Source: Fimenecus sp045602655 (GTDB lineage: Bacteria; Bacillota; Clostridia; Oscillospirales; Acutalibacteraceae). Taken from it: a stretch of 20,654 nt of DNA. Within the stretch, counting starts at the first letter, position 1. Every line of letters begins with the position of its first letter. The position numbers and the translations under genes are program-made. Positions 13,295 to 20,654 of the stretch are shown here, one piece after another. Under the pieces are notes generated by a model. The model had not been told where the DNA came from. It did not search any database and saw only the letters and a program-made list of their open reading frames with translations. The DNA lies in the NCBI GenBank assembly GCA_045602655.1, contig JAZSBY010000052.1:1-20654 (forward strand), given 5' to 3'.

Positions 13295-14583
13295 AGGTTA
13301 TTTGTCGCGGGATTGTTGATTAGTTCCCCTTCATCCGTAAATCTTGACCCGTGGCAGGGACAATCCCAGCTGTGCTCTGCCGAATTCCATTTTAATGCAC
13401 AACCTAAATGCGGACAACGCTTTTTTGACGGAGTTAAAAGCCCCACTGTTGATTCAAAAATGTTTATTGGTAACTGTGTTGTCAGCACACTCCTTGACGG
13501 GTTAAACAGTTCTTCATAATCATTCCTTTTATTAAGAATGATGTCACAAAGTAACTCTGCCGAAACCAAAGAAGATGTCATTCCCCATTTATTAAATCCC
13601 GTTGCCACAAGAACATTTGGAATTCTGTCAGAATATCTGCCGATATACGGTACGGAGTCAAGACTCATACAGTCCTGTGTTGCCCATTGGTATTTTATCG
13701 GGTTGGACGGGTAGTGAATTGCCGAAAAGGCACGGAGTTCACGATAATTTCCACCGTCCTTTCCTGTTCTGTGGTCACCGCCACCTATTAACAGATAATC
13801 CCCATAATTACGGAAGGACATTCCCTTTTTTGCCTCATCCACAAACATTCCGTCAATTTCAGGTCCATTCTCAACAGCAATTACATAGGACCTTTCCTGA
13901 AAAAGTTTCAATGAATACAAGCCAAATTTATTCATAAACGGAAAATGTGTTGCTACAATAAAATAATCGGCTGTAATTATTCTATCCTGCGTAAAAGCCT
14001 GATTTCCACGGATTTCAATGACTTTTGTGTTTTCGTAAATAGTCAAATCCTTTGAAATATAGGATAAAAATTGCAAGGGGTTAAACTGTGCCTGATTTTG
14101 AAATATAACTGCCCCTGCTATGTCAACCGGAACAGGGATTTCACCACAGAAATCAGGGTTGAAACCAAGACGGACTAATGCGTGAAGTTCTTTTTCGATT
14201 TTTCTTGTATCGTTTACAGAATAAACATAGTTTTTCTTGTTTTCAAAATCGCAGGGTATTTCTTTACACATTTCGCGGTATTTTTTCACTGCATTTTCAT
14301 TGGCTTTTAGATACATCTGTGCTTTTTCAATACCTAAATGTTTAATCAGTTTATCGTAAATCAGTCCGTGTTGTGAGGTTATTTTCGCAGTTGTATTTTG
14401 TGTAACGCCCTTGCACACTCTGTCTGCTTCAAGAACAACACAATCAACACCTTTTTGCTTTAAGATATAAGCAGAAAGAACACCTGTTATCCCACCACCT
14501 ATAATTGCAACCTGAGTTTTAATGTCCTCGTTTAGTTTTGGAAAGGTTTTAAATTCAGAATTCGCAGTCCATACAGATAACAT
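13285..14583 (-). CDS. DadA-like FAD oxidoreductase with C-terminal Rieske domain
   Basis: A 432-residue two-domain redox protein. The N-terminal part is a D-amino-acid-oxidase-like FAD domain with VAIIGGGITGVLSAYILK and a recognisable TQNTTAKITSQHGLIY stretch; the C-terminal ~45 residues are a Rieske centre with Cys390-x-His392 (CPHLGC) and Cys408-x2-His411 (CPCHGSRF). Cys395 and Cys410 are placed as the disulfide pair of high-potential Rieske proteins. The same fusion is known in Firmicutes as the YhfW-like group, of unknown substrate. I chose the ATG at 14583, which has an AGGTGA site; an in-frame start at 14610 would add nine weakly plausible residues. No signal peptide or Tat motif is present, so it should be cytoplasmic. 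Confidence 0.86.
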   Translation of the reverse strand: MLSVWTANSEFKTFPKLNEDIKTQVAIIGGGITGVLSAYILKQKGVDCVVLEADRVCKGVTQNTTAKITSQHGLIYDKLIKHLGIEKAQMYLKANENAVKKYREMCKEIPCDFENKKNYVYSVNDTRKIEKELHALVRLGFNPDFCGEIPVPVDIAGAVIFQNQAQFNPLQFLSYISKDLTIYENTKVIEIRGNQAFTQDRIITADYFIVATHFPFMNKFGLYSLKLFQERSYVIAVENGPEIDGMFVDEAKKGMSFRNYGDYLLIGGGDHRTGKDGGNYRELRAFSAIHYPSNPIKYQWATQDCMSLDSVPYIGRYSDRIPNVLVATGFNKWGMTSSLVSAELLCDIILNKRNDYEELFNPSRSVLTTQLPINIFESTVGLLTPSKKRCPHLGCALKWNSAEHSWDCPCHGSRFTDEGELINNPATNNLKK

Positions 14584-14640
14584 ATAAATCACCTGTAATA
14601 GTATAAACAAAAATCAGATATTCATTCTGCTTTGAATAGG

Positions 14641-14661
14641 GTTGTAAATATACATTACAAC
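14641..14661. promoter_or_regulatory. Inverted repeat, candidate operator
   Basis: GTTGTAA (14641-14647) and TTACAAC (14655-14661) are perfect inverted arms around a seven-base spacer. The site lies in the 178-base gap between the divergent Rieske-flavoprotein and ECF transporter genes, 37 bases upstream of the transporter -35 box. It has no T-tract, so it is not a terminator. The matching regulator is unknown. Confidence 0.4.
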
Positions 14662-14697
14662 AAATATTATTTTATTTAACAAAAACGGTAATCAAAC

Positions 14698-14725
14698 TTG
14701 CTTTTTGTTTTAGTGGTGGTATAAT
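14698..14725 (+). promoter_or_regulatory. Promoter for the ECF transporter S component
   Basis: TTGCTT (14698-14703) and a perfect TATAAT (14720-14725) are separated by 16 bases. The predicted leader before the ATG at 14762 is about 30 bases, too short for a vitamin-sensing riboswitch. Confidence 0.6.
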
Positions 14726-14761
14726 TACTGAATGTAGTATTTTTCAAAAGGGAGAAGCCGG

Positions 14762-15298
14762 ATGAAAACAAAAAAATTTATATTAAACATCTCATTATCA
14801 GGTATGTTTTTGGCTTTAGCCTATGTAATGCCGTTTCTCACAGGACAAATTCCTGAAATCGGCTCAATGCTCTGTCCTATGCACATCCCAATTCTTCTTT
14901 GCGGATTTGTATGTGGTGCACCTTACGGACTGGTTGTAGGTGCGATTGCTCCAATTCTTCGTTCATTAACCCTTGGGATGCCTCCACTTTTTCCAAAGGC
15001 AACAGCAATGGCATTTGAACTTGCTGTTTACGGACTTATAGCAGGATTTCTTTACAATGTATTGCCAAAAAAGAAAATCAATATTTACATTTCTCTTATA
15101 GGTGCAATGGTTGTCGGGAGAATCGTCTGGGGATTTACAATGTTCTGTCTTTTGGGCTTTGATTACGAAAAATTCAGTCTTACAGCATTCTGGACAGGTG
15201 CCGTTGTTAATGCAACACCCGGAATTATTATACAGGTTGTTCTCATCCCCGTTATTATAATGGTTTTAGAAAAAGCGAAGTTGCTTAATATCCGTTAG
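14762..15298 (+). CDS. ECF transporter substrate-binding (S) component
   Basis: A 178-residue membrane protein with five to six hydrophobic segments, the size and layout of S components of energy-coupling-factor transporters, which bind a vitamin or metal and dock with a shared EcfT-EcfA-EcfA' module. Characteristic segments are PMHIPILLCGFVCGAPYGLV (about 39-58), LGMPPLFPKATAMAFELAVYG (about 71-91) and a glycine-rich GAVVNATPGIIIQ near the C-terminus. The energising subunits are not in this window, consistent with a group II system that shares them. AAAGGGAGAAG precedes the ATG. I could not assign the substrate: there is no riboswitch and no biosynthetic neighbour, and the sequence looks like the generic ECF S family. 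Confidence 0.8.
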   Translation: MKTKKFILNISLSGMFLALAYVMPFLTGQIPEIGSMLCPMHIPILLCGFVCGAPYGLVVGAIAPILRSLTLGMPPLFPKATAMAFELAVYGLIAGFLYNVLPKKKINIYISLIGAMVVGRIVWGFTMFCLLGFDYEKFSLTAFWTGAVVNATPGIIIQVVLIPVIIMVLEKAKLLNIR

Positions 15299-15341
15299 TT
15301 TTGCTTCGTATTATAAAACTACATATTTTTTAACAGTTTAA

Positions 15342-15381
15342 AAGGGGTTCTTGACAGGCTTAACAGCCTGCAGAACCCCTT
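15342..15381. terminator. Bidirectional terminator
   Basis: AAGGGGTTCT (15342-15351) pairs with AGAACCCCTT (15372-15381), and CAGGCT (15355-15360) with AGCCTG (15365-15370) forms the upper stem. It lies between the converging transporter and DUF4474 genes. The T-tract is weak on the plus strand; on the minus strand four T residues follow. Confidence 0.7.
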
Positions 15382-15419
15382 AATTTATATAGTTTTATAC
15401 GGTCTATATTATTTTAGTT

Positions 15420-16613
15420 TTACCAAACTACTGTAACCTTCATTCCCTCAACCTTATATGTTGAGTCGCCTGTTTCCTCATTTTCAACAGCCTCTGTGAA
15501 GGCGTTTCTCATTGTTACATCCTCAAACAGAATTGAAAATTCTGCAGTCAACTCTTCAGGTTCATAAACTCTTCCGTTCATTTTAAAGCCGTTAATCCAC
15601 CAATGCTTCTGAGGACCTAAATTAAGAATAACTGTATCACCACAAGTTATTTTAAGAGTCATTTCCATAAGCTGGTCGTCAGTAGCACAGTTGTAATATG
15701 TGCCAAGTTCTTCTCCCGGAACACGGTTGTAAATACCCACCTCAGCACCTGTTGAAATGAATACATAGTTGCCTTTCCAAACCTGAATCATCCACTCAAG
15801 ACCGTCGTAGTCAAAGTGGTATCTGCGAGTGTCAATAGTATAGAAAGGAATAATATCAGCAGCTTTATCGTAAATAACAGCAAAACCGAAGTTTCTCTGC
15901 CAGCTGTCAATAACAGCATAAACCGTCATATCATACACGTTGAAATCAAAGCCGATACCAAGCATACCTGTTCCGTCAGCACCATAGATTTCGCCTGTTT
16001 CCTTGTTAATAAGAATTCCTGTTCCAAGCGTTTCTGAATAGCCATCCTTATAAATTACTCTTACAGAAAGCTGATAAAGAATAGGGTCGTCAGTTGGCTC
16101 TGCATACACTTCGCATTTTGAGATAATGCTCATATATGCACCTATAAGATGGCAGATAAGTGCCATTGTGCCGTTGCCCTCAGCATCAAATTTTTCACGC
16201 TGTGCATAGGCTTGATTTCTGAATTCAACAGGGTCAATTTCAAAGGTTTCACAAATAAAAGTTGAACCGTTATTGAGAGCAGGAAGACTCTTTATAATAG
16301 CCTGTGCGTCAAAACCACTGTTTTCCACAATATAGACATTGAGGCTATCCAAATAATCGTCAAATTCAACCTCTAACTTTTCACTACTTGGGAATCTGTC
16401 ATTAGTAACCAATCTGAAAAAATCACTTACAACACTGATTTTCTGAACAAATTCAGCAGTTGTGATTGCGGGTCTTCCGCCTTCGGAAAGAACTTGTGCA
16501 TATTCAGCACGAGTTGCAGGAAGTGTTGGCTTTGCAGCAAAAGCAGGTGTCGCCATTGTAAATAGAAGTGTCATAGCCAACAACAAAGCAGTAAACTTAC
16601 TAACAATTTTCAT
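15420..16613 (-). CDS. Secreted protein with DUF4474-like domain
   Basis: A 397-residue exported protein. The N-terminus MKIVSKFTALLLAMTLLFTMATPAFAAKPTL is a clear Sec signal peptide with cleavage after AFA. The middle region (residues about 50-215) is unrecognised. From about residue 225 the sequence FDFNVYDMTVYAVIDSWQRN...FGFAVIYDKAAD, then YHFDYDGLEWMIQVWKGNYVF and STGAEVGIYNR and finally WWINGFKMNG, resembles the DUF4474 family, which is common in secreted or lipoprotein-like proteins of Clostridia and has no assigned activity. Two start codons are six bases apart; the second, ATG 16613, is eight bases after AAAGGA and is preferred. It is a single-gene transcript. The family call is by motif memory and less certain than the signal peptide. 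Confidence 0.75.
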   Translation of the reverse strand: MKIVSKFTALLLAMTLLFTMATPAFAAKPTLPATRAEYAQVLSEGGRPAITTAEFVQKISVVSDFFRLVTNDRFPSSEKLEVEFDDYLDSLNVYIVENSGFDAQAIIKSLPALNNGSTFICETFEIDPVEFRNQAYAQREKFDAEGNGTMALICHLIGAYMSIISKCEVYAEPTDDPILYQLSVRVIYKDGYSETLGTGILINKETGEIYGADGTGMLGIGFDFNVYDMTVYAVIDSWQRNFGFAVIYDKAADIIPFYTIDTRRYHFDYDGLEWMIQVWKGNYVFISTGAEVGIYNRVPGEELGTYYNCATDDQLMEMTLKITCGDTVILNLGPQKHWWINGFKMNGRVYEPEELTAEFSILFEDVTMRNAFTEAVENEETGDSTYKVEGMKVTVVW

Positions 16614-16646
16614 TTTCATTGTCCTTTCAAAAATAAATCGAAAAGT

Positions 16647-16674
16647 ATTATACCACTTTCTTTAAAAAAATCAA
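16647..16674 (-). promoter_or_regulatory. Promoter for the DUF4474 protein
   Basis: On the minus strand TTGATT (16669-16674) and a perfect TATAAT (16647-16652) are separated by 16 bases, about 34 bases upstream of the start codon. Confidence 0.65.
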
Positions 16675-16725
16675 TGGTTTATAATGGTATTATTTACATT
16701 TTCTCTTTATTTTAGTAACAAAGTG

Positions 16726-16734
16726 TGATATAAT
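16726..16734 (+). promoter_or_regulatory. Extended -10 promoter for the peptidase-carrier operon
   Basis: TGA-TATAAT at 16726-16734 is an extended -10 element; the -35 region shows only a weak TTTATT match, as is usual for this promoter class. It lies 30 bases upstream of the peptidase ATG. Confidence 0.55.
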
Positions 16735-16764
16735 TTTTTCATTATTATTTAGGAGATGTAGAGA

Positions 16765-18087
16765 ATGAGCGATAATCGCGGTATGCAGTATGCGGAGATT
16801 TTGTCAAAACTTATTAAGGTTGAAACAATTTCATCAAGGGAAGATAAGGACAGAACAAAGTTTTTAGAGTTTCACAAGGTGCTTCGTGAGACTTTCCCAA
16901 ATCTTTTCAACACACTTGAATGTGAAGTTTTTGACGGTAGCCTTCTACTTAAATGGAAGGGTACGGATTCTTCACTTAAACCCGTTATGCTTATGAATCA
17001 CCACGATGTTGTTGAGGCAAGTGGCGAATGGAAATATCCTCCATTTTCAGGTGAAATTGCAGAGGGCAGAGTATGGGGCAGAGGTACACTTGATACAAAG
17101 GGTGGCCTTGCCATGATGTTCCAGGCTGCTGAAGAGTTAATCAAAGAAGGCTTTACACCCAAAAGAGATACATATTTTGTTTCAACCTGCACAGAGGAAA
17201 CAGGTGGTGAGTGTGGTAATGCTATGTCACTTGCTCTTAAAGAGAGAGGTCTTGATTTCTATATGGTTCTTGACGAGGGTGGTATGATTCTGTACGACCC
17301 AATCGGTGGTGCTGACGGCACATTCGCTATGATTGGCGTTGGTGAAAAGGGTTATATGGACCTTAAATTCATCGCAAAATCAAATGGTGGCCACGCTTCT
17401 GCACCCGGCAAGAACACTCCACTTGTACGACTTGCAAAGTTTATGTGTGAAGCAGAAAAATCAGAATGCTTTGATGTTGAAATGTCACCAACAATTAAGG
17501 AAATGCTTACACGCTTTGCACCTACAATGAGTGGTGTTATGAAAATGGCTTGTGGTAATACAAAGGCTTTCAAGCCTGTACTTGAGAAGGTTATGCCAAT
17601 GATTTCACCATCAGGGGCAGCACTTCTTCGCACAACTCTTGCTTTCACAATGAGTAAAGGTAGCGACGGCTCAAATGTTATCCCGCAAGAGGCTTGGGTT
17701 GTCGGTAATATGCGTTATTCCCACCATCAAGGCAAAAAATCAAGTGTAGAAAACATTATTAACCTTGCAAAAAAATATGATATTGAAACAGAGATTATAG
17801 AGGACGGAATGGAGTCAGGTATTTCTGATTTCAACGGCGAACAGTTTAAGTTCATTGAAAAAGCAGTTAATGCTGTTTTCCCTGAGTACAAACCTGTTCC
17901 ATACATTATGAACGGTGCTTCTGATAGCAGATATTTTACAAGAGTTTGTGATAATTGCCTTCGTTTTGTTCCGTTCAACATTGACAATCAACAGTATGCA
18001 AGTGTTCACGGTATTGACGAAAATGTTAGCATTGACACTCTCGCTCCTGCAGTTGATTTCTACAAATATGTAATTAAAGAGGTATAA
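16765..18087 (+). CDS. M20-family metallopeptidase
   Basis: A 440-residue zinc-dependent amidohydrolase/peptidase of the M20/M25/M40 family. The expected ligands are in order: MLMNHHDVV (metal-binding His79 and the following Asp81), GRGTLDTKGG with bridging Asp110, CTEETGGE with base Glu144 and ligand Glu145, VLDEGG with Asp170, and a C-terminal VHGIDENV histidine. The lid domain with GGHASAPGKNTP follows the first lobe. Full length and intact motifs predict an active enzyme that cleaves dipeptides or N-acyl amino acids; the exact substrate is unknown. AGGAGA sits seven bases before the ATG. A YfcC-type carrier starts four bases past the stop, so the pair probably imports and hydrolyses a peptide or acyl-amino acid. 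Confidence 0.9.
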   Translation: MSDNRGMQYAEILSKLIKVETISSREDKDRTKFLEFHKVLRETFPNLFNTLECEVFDGSLLLKWKGTDSSLKPVMLMNHHDVVEASGEWKYPPFSGEIAEGRVWGRGTLDTKGGLAMMFQAAEELIKEGFTPKRDTYFVSTCTEETGGECGNAMSLALKERGLDFYMVLDEGGMILYDPIGGADGTFAMIGVGEKGYMDLKFIAKSNGGHASAPGKNTPLVRLAKFMCEAEKSECFDVEMSPTIKEMLTRFAPTMSGVMKMACGNTKAFKPVLEKVMPMISPSGAALLRTTLAFTMSKGSDGSNVIPQEAWVVGNMRYSHHQGKKSSVENIINLAKKYDIETEIIEDGMESGISDFNGEQFKFIEKAVNAVFPEYKPVPYIMNGASDSRYFTRVCDNCLRFVPFNIDNQQYASVHGIDENVSIDTLAPAVDFYKYVIKEV

Positions 18088-18091
18088 TTGA

Positions 18092-19495
18092 ATGGCAAAA
18101 ACCCAGAAAAAAGGTCTTGACATAAGTGCTAAATCCTTTATTGGTGCGATAGTTATTATTTTTGCGTTGATGTGCTTGACCTATGTTGCAACATTTTTCA
18201 TTCCCGGCGGTGAATACCAAAGAGTAACTGACGCAAACGGAATGGAAACCATTGTTACTGACAGTTTTAAATATGTGGATGGTGGAGTGCCGTTCTTCAA
18301 GTGGGTTTTGTCACCGTTTTTAGTCCTTGGTGCTGACGGTGGCGGGGCAATTATTGCCGTTATTGTGTTCTTGCTTGTAATTGGTGGTATTTTCACAGCC
18401 CTTGATAAATGCGGACTTATGGAGTATATGCTCAAAAAAATCGTCCACAAATTCGGAAAGCAACGATATACTTTAATGGCACTTGTTATGCTTTTCTTTA
18501 TGTCAATGGGTGCTTTTATCGGCTCATTGGAAGAATGTGTGCCACTTGTTCCCATAGTTGTGGGACTTGCAGTAGCACTCGGTTGGGACGAGCTTACAGG
18601 ACTTGGAATGAGTATTCTCTCTGCAGGATGTGGCTTTGCATCAGGTGTTTGTAATCCGTTTACTGTCGGTGTTGCACAAGAACTTGCAGGTTTACCCATG
18701 TTTTCGGGAATGTGGCTTCGATTTGTAGCTTTTTTAATCATCTACGGCATCGTCCTTTTCTTTGTCAAAGGTCACGCAAAAAAGATTGCAAAACCAATTG
18801 AACAAATTGATGTTAACGACGATTTTATCAGTGATAAGCGAATGGATAAAGCACTCGTGACATTTGCAGGTGTCTTGGGCTTCGGAATTTTAGTGGTATT
18901 AAGTTCTGTTTTCTTAACATTCTTACAGGACTACACAATGATTATCGTAGCACTTATGTTCCTTGTAGCAGGTCTTACATCGGTAATCATTTCAGGTATG
19001 AGTGGTAAGGATTTATTTAAGAATTTCATCTACGGAATTGTTACTATTCTTCCTGCCGTTTTAATGATTTTAATGGCAAGTTCAATTAAATACACTCTTA
19101 TTGAGGGTAAAATTCTGGACACACTTCTTCATTCAGCAGTGGGAATTGCCGAAGCTCTGCCAAAGGGTGCAGTAATTCTCTTTATCTATTTAATTGTTCT
19201 TGTGCTTAATTTCTTTATAAGTTCAGGCTCTGCAAAGGCGTTTTTGCTTATGCCTTTAATTGTGCCGCTTGCACAGATTTTTGAAATCTCATCACAACTT
19301 TCCGTTATGGCTTTTGCCTTTGGTGATGGTTTCTCGAATGTTATGTACCCAACAAACCCTGTGCTTTTAATCAGCCTTGGTATGGCAGGAATAAGCTATG
19401 TTAAATGGTTCAAATGGACCTTTAAAATACAGTTCAGCATCCTTGTTGCAACATCACTTTTATTGTTGTTTGGTATGGCAATCGGATACAACTAA
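18092..19495 (+). CDS. YfcC / C4-dicarboxylate-type membrane carrier
   Basis: A 467-residue integral membrane protein with about twelve hydrophobic segments. The start MAKTQKKGLDISAKSFIGAIVII and the motif IPGGEYQRVTDANG, followed by GGGAIIAVIVFLLVIGGIF, match the YfcC family (C4-dicarboxylate anaerobic carrier superfamily, PF03606), whose relatives include arginine/ornithine and peptide-linked exchangers. Conserved segments SMGAFIGSLEECVPLVPI and SAGCGFASGVCNPFTVGVAQE look like the substrate-binding hairpins, and GDGFSNVMYPTNPVLLI is the second one. It is co-transcribed with an M20 peptidase, spaced four bases from its stop. Function in peptide or amino-acid uptake is inferred from that pairing; dicarboxylate transport is the alternative. 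Confidence 0.88.
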   Translation: MAKTQKKGLDISAKSFIGAIVIIFALMCLTYVATFFIPGGEYQRVTDANGMETIVTDSFKYVDGGVPFFKWVLSPFLVLGADGGGAIIAVIVFLLVIGGIFTALDKCGLMEYMLKKIVHKFGKQRYTLMALVMLFFMSMGAFIGSLEECVPLVPIVVGLAVALGWDELTGLGMSILSAGCGFASGVCNPFTVGVAQELAGLPMFSGMWLRFVAFLIIYGIVLFFVKGHAKKIAKPIEQIDVNDDFISDKRMDKALVTFAGVLGFGILVVLSSVFLTFLQDYTMIIVALMFLVAGLTSVIISGMSGKDLFKNFIYGIVTILPAVLMILMASSIKYTLIEGKILDTLLHSAVGIAEALPKGAVILFIYLIVLVLNFFISSGSAKAFLLMPLIVPLAQIFEISSQLSVMAFAFGDGFSNVMYPTNPVLLISLGMAGISYVKWFKWTFKIQFSILVATSLLLLFGMAIGYN

Positions 19496-19503
19496 TTTGA
19501 TAT

Positions 19504-19530
19504 GGTAGGGCGGGGTCAAGACCCCGCCGT
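19504..19530. repeat. GC-rich hairpin, likely dispersed repeat acting as terminator
   Basis: GGCGGGGTC (19509-19517) and GACCCCGCC (19520-19528) are perfect inverted arms in an otherwise AT-rich gap, preceded by GGTA and followed by GTGTTTAAC. Such GGTAGGG-palindrome-CCGTG units recur as intergenic repeats in gut Clostridia. It also sits nine bases past the carrier stop, where it could terminate that operon, although no long T-tract follows. Confidence 0.5.
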
Positions 19531-19550
19531 GTTTAACGAAAGGAGAAAAA

Positions 19551-20654
19551 ATGAAAGTCATAATCTGTTGTCTTAATTCAAAATATGTCCACGCATCTCT
19601 TTCTCCTTGGTGTTTGTTGTCGGGAATAAAGAATTTTTGCACCGAAAGTATTGAAGCATCTGTTATGGAAAGCACAATAAATGGGGATGTTTACGAATTT
19701 GCAGATAGAATCATAAAGGAAAAGCCTGATGTGGTATCCTTTTCTTCTTATATATGGAATATTACAAAAACTCTTGAGATTTGTCGATATATCAAGGAAA
19801 AACACCACTGCAAAATTGTGCTCGGTGGTCCCGAGGTGGCATTCCGTCAGGAAGATGTGCTTAAAAAATACGCTTTTGTTGACTTTGTTTTAGCAGGTGA
19901 AGGAGAATGGACATTCCCCGACTTTCTCAATAAACTAAATAATGATTTGTCCCTTGTTAACGGACTTTCCTATCGTGAAAACGGTAATTTCATAACAGTC
20001 CCCGAAAAAGAATATAGTGACACTCCCCCATCACCATATACTGACGAGTTTTTTGAGAATTTAAATGGCAGAATTTCATATATTGAAACAAGACGTGGTT
20101 GCCCCTACAGATGTGCGTTTTGTCTATCTGGAAGATGCTCAACATTAAGGTTTTTTGATATTGAACAAGTAAAAAATGATATTCTGAAGCTCTCGGTAAG
20201 TGGCACTAAAACAATAAAATTTGTTGACCGTACCTTCAATGCAAAGGCTGACAGAGCAAACGAAATACTTGAGTTTATACTCTCAAATTATGGTACTGCA
20301 ATTCCCGAGGGTGTTTGCTTCCATTTTGAAATTGCAGGGGATATACTTAAAGATAGTACAATGAAAATTCTGTCACGGGCTCCGAAAGGGGTTTTTCAGC
20401 TGGAAATAGGTATGCAGTCCTTTAATGAAGCTACCCTTAAAGCAATTAACCGGAAAACAGATACTAAAAAGCTTATTGAAAACATTAAAAAGCTTATCTC
20501 GTTTGGTAATATGCACATCCATATTGATTTGATAGCAGGGCTTACAGGGGAGGATTTAAAGAGCTTTGAGCGTAGCTTTGATATTGGTTACTCCCTTAAA
20601 GCCAATATGCTCCAGATGGGCTTTTTAAAGCTCCTTTACGGAGCAGAAATGCGA
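19551..20654 (+). CDS. Cobalamin-binding-domain radical SAM protein, N-terminal part
   Basis: The first 368 codons of an open frame that runs off the right edge. Residues about 1-135 form a B12-binding-like domain with LGGPE (91-95) and AGEGE (115-119), lacking a DxHxxG histidine ligand as many relatives do. A radical SAM core follows, with the cluster motif RRGCPYRCAFC giving Cys184, Cys188 and Cys191, then the strand EIAGDILKDS and GMQSFNEATLKAINRKT, typical of the core's C-terminal half. It is of the B12-binding radical SAM group often annotated with a C-terminal DUF4080, which would lie outside the window. The ATG at 19551 follows AAAGGAGAAAAA. The reaction is unknown; methylation or tRNA/metabolite modification are possibilities. 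Confidence 0.88.
   Translation, partial: MKVIICCLNSKYVHASLSPWCLLSGIKNFCTESIEASVMESTINGDVYEFADRIIKEKPDVVSFSSYIWNITKTLEICRYIKEKHHCKIVLGGPEVAFRQEDVLKKYAFVDFVLAGEGEWTFPDFLNKLNNDLSLVNGLSYRENGNFITVPEKEYSDTPPSPYTDEFFENLNGRISYIETRRGCPYRCAFCLSGRCSTLRFFDIEQVKNDILKLSVSGTKTIKFVDRTFNAKADRANEILEFILSNYGTAIPEGVCFHFEIAGDILKDSTMKILSRAPKGVFQLEIGMQSFNEATLKAINRKTDTKKLIENIKKLISFGNMHIHIDLIAGLTGEDLKSFERSFDIGYSLKANMLQMGFLKLLYGAEMR

Noticed and set aside
14584..14610. Nine extra N-terminal residues on the Rieske flavoprotein
   Set aside because: The upstream in-frame start has no ribosome site; ATG 14583 has AGGTGA and gives the usual family N-terminus.
14726..14761. Riboswitch controlling the ECF transporter
   Set aside because: The predicted leader is only about 30 bases, and no aptamer-like fold is seen.
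18181..18741. A 186-codon minus-strand frame opposite the carrier gene
   Set aside because: It is antisense to a well-supported membrane protein and reads as proline/serine-rich shadow sequence with no start signals.
1..20654. Defence island, prophage or integrative element carrying genes
   Set aside because: No transposase, integrase, restriction, toxin-antitoxin or phage structural gene is visible; the lone XRE regulator has no phage context.

Overview
The window is an AT-rich stretch of chromosome from an endospore-forming, probably anaerobic Gram-positive of the class Clostridia. The evidence is a complete spoIIAA-spoIIAB-sigF operon, strong purine-rich ribosome binding sites, TTG and GTG starts, an ECF-type vitamin transporter subunit, and dispersed palindromic repeats of the kind seen in gut Ruminococcaceae/Oscillospiraceae-like genomes. 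The family assignment is an inference from style, not a measurement.

Layout. The 5' end of ftsE (1-275, minus) enters from the left edge. A gene-free stretch of about 770 bases follows. It is packed with small palindromes, a GC-rich dispersed repeat and two tandem modules, each ending in the 3' end of a tRNA-Arg gene; only the second module carries the complete tRNA (1044-1120, minus). Next come a minus-strand L-asparaginase and, divergently, the sporulation operon spoIIAA-AB-sigF. A terminator closes that operon, and its left arm overlaps a promoter for a large DUF5696-type lipoprotein. Converging on the lipoprotein gene is a membrane protein with a zinc ribbon, a kinase fold and PASTA repeats. 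Its kinase domain has lost every catalytic signature, so it is very probably a pseudokinase.

Upstream of the pseudokinase, on the same strand, lies a tight three-gene operon: a DtxR/MntR-type metal-dependent repressor, a BaiN/HI0933-type flavoprotein and a COG2509-type FAD-dependent oxidoreductase. Its promoter lies inside a TTAGCC-N13-GGCTAA palindrome, which suggests metal-responsive autoregulation of the operon. An XRE regulator is then divergent from a two-gene unit of hydrolases (membrane-anchored alpha/beta hydrolase and SGNH hydrolase), with the opposing -35 boxes 7 bases apart.

The right third holds a DadA-like flavoprotein fused to a C-terminal Rieske domain, an ECF transporter S component, a secreted DUF4474-type protein, an M20 metallopeptidase plus YfcC-type carrier pair (likely peptide or amino-acid uptake and hydrolysis), a GC-rich hairpin, and the start of a cobalamin-binding radical SAM protein that runs off the right edge.

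The two most unusual things here are the tRNA-abutting palindromic modules at 741-1120, whose corresponding hairpins differ by three compensated base-pair swaps, and the PASTA pseudokinase. Neither is proven novel by sequence reading alone. No phage, CRISPR, insertion sequence or defence gene is visible.
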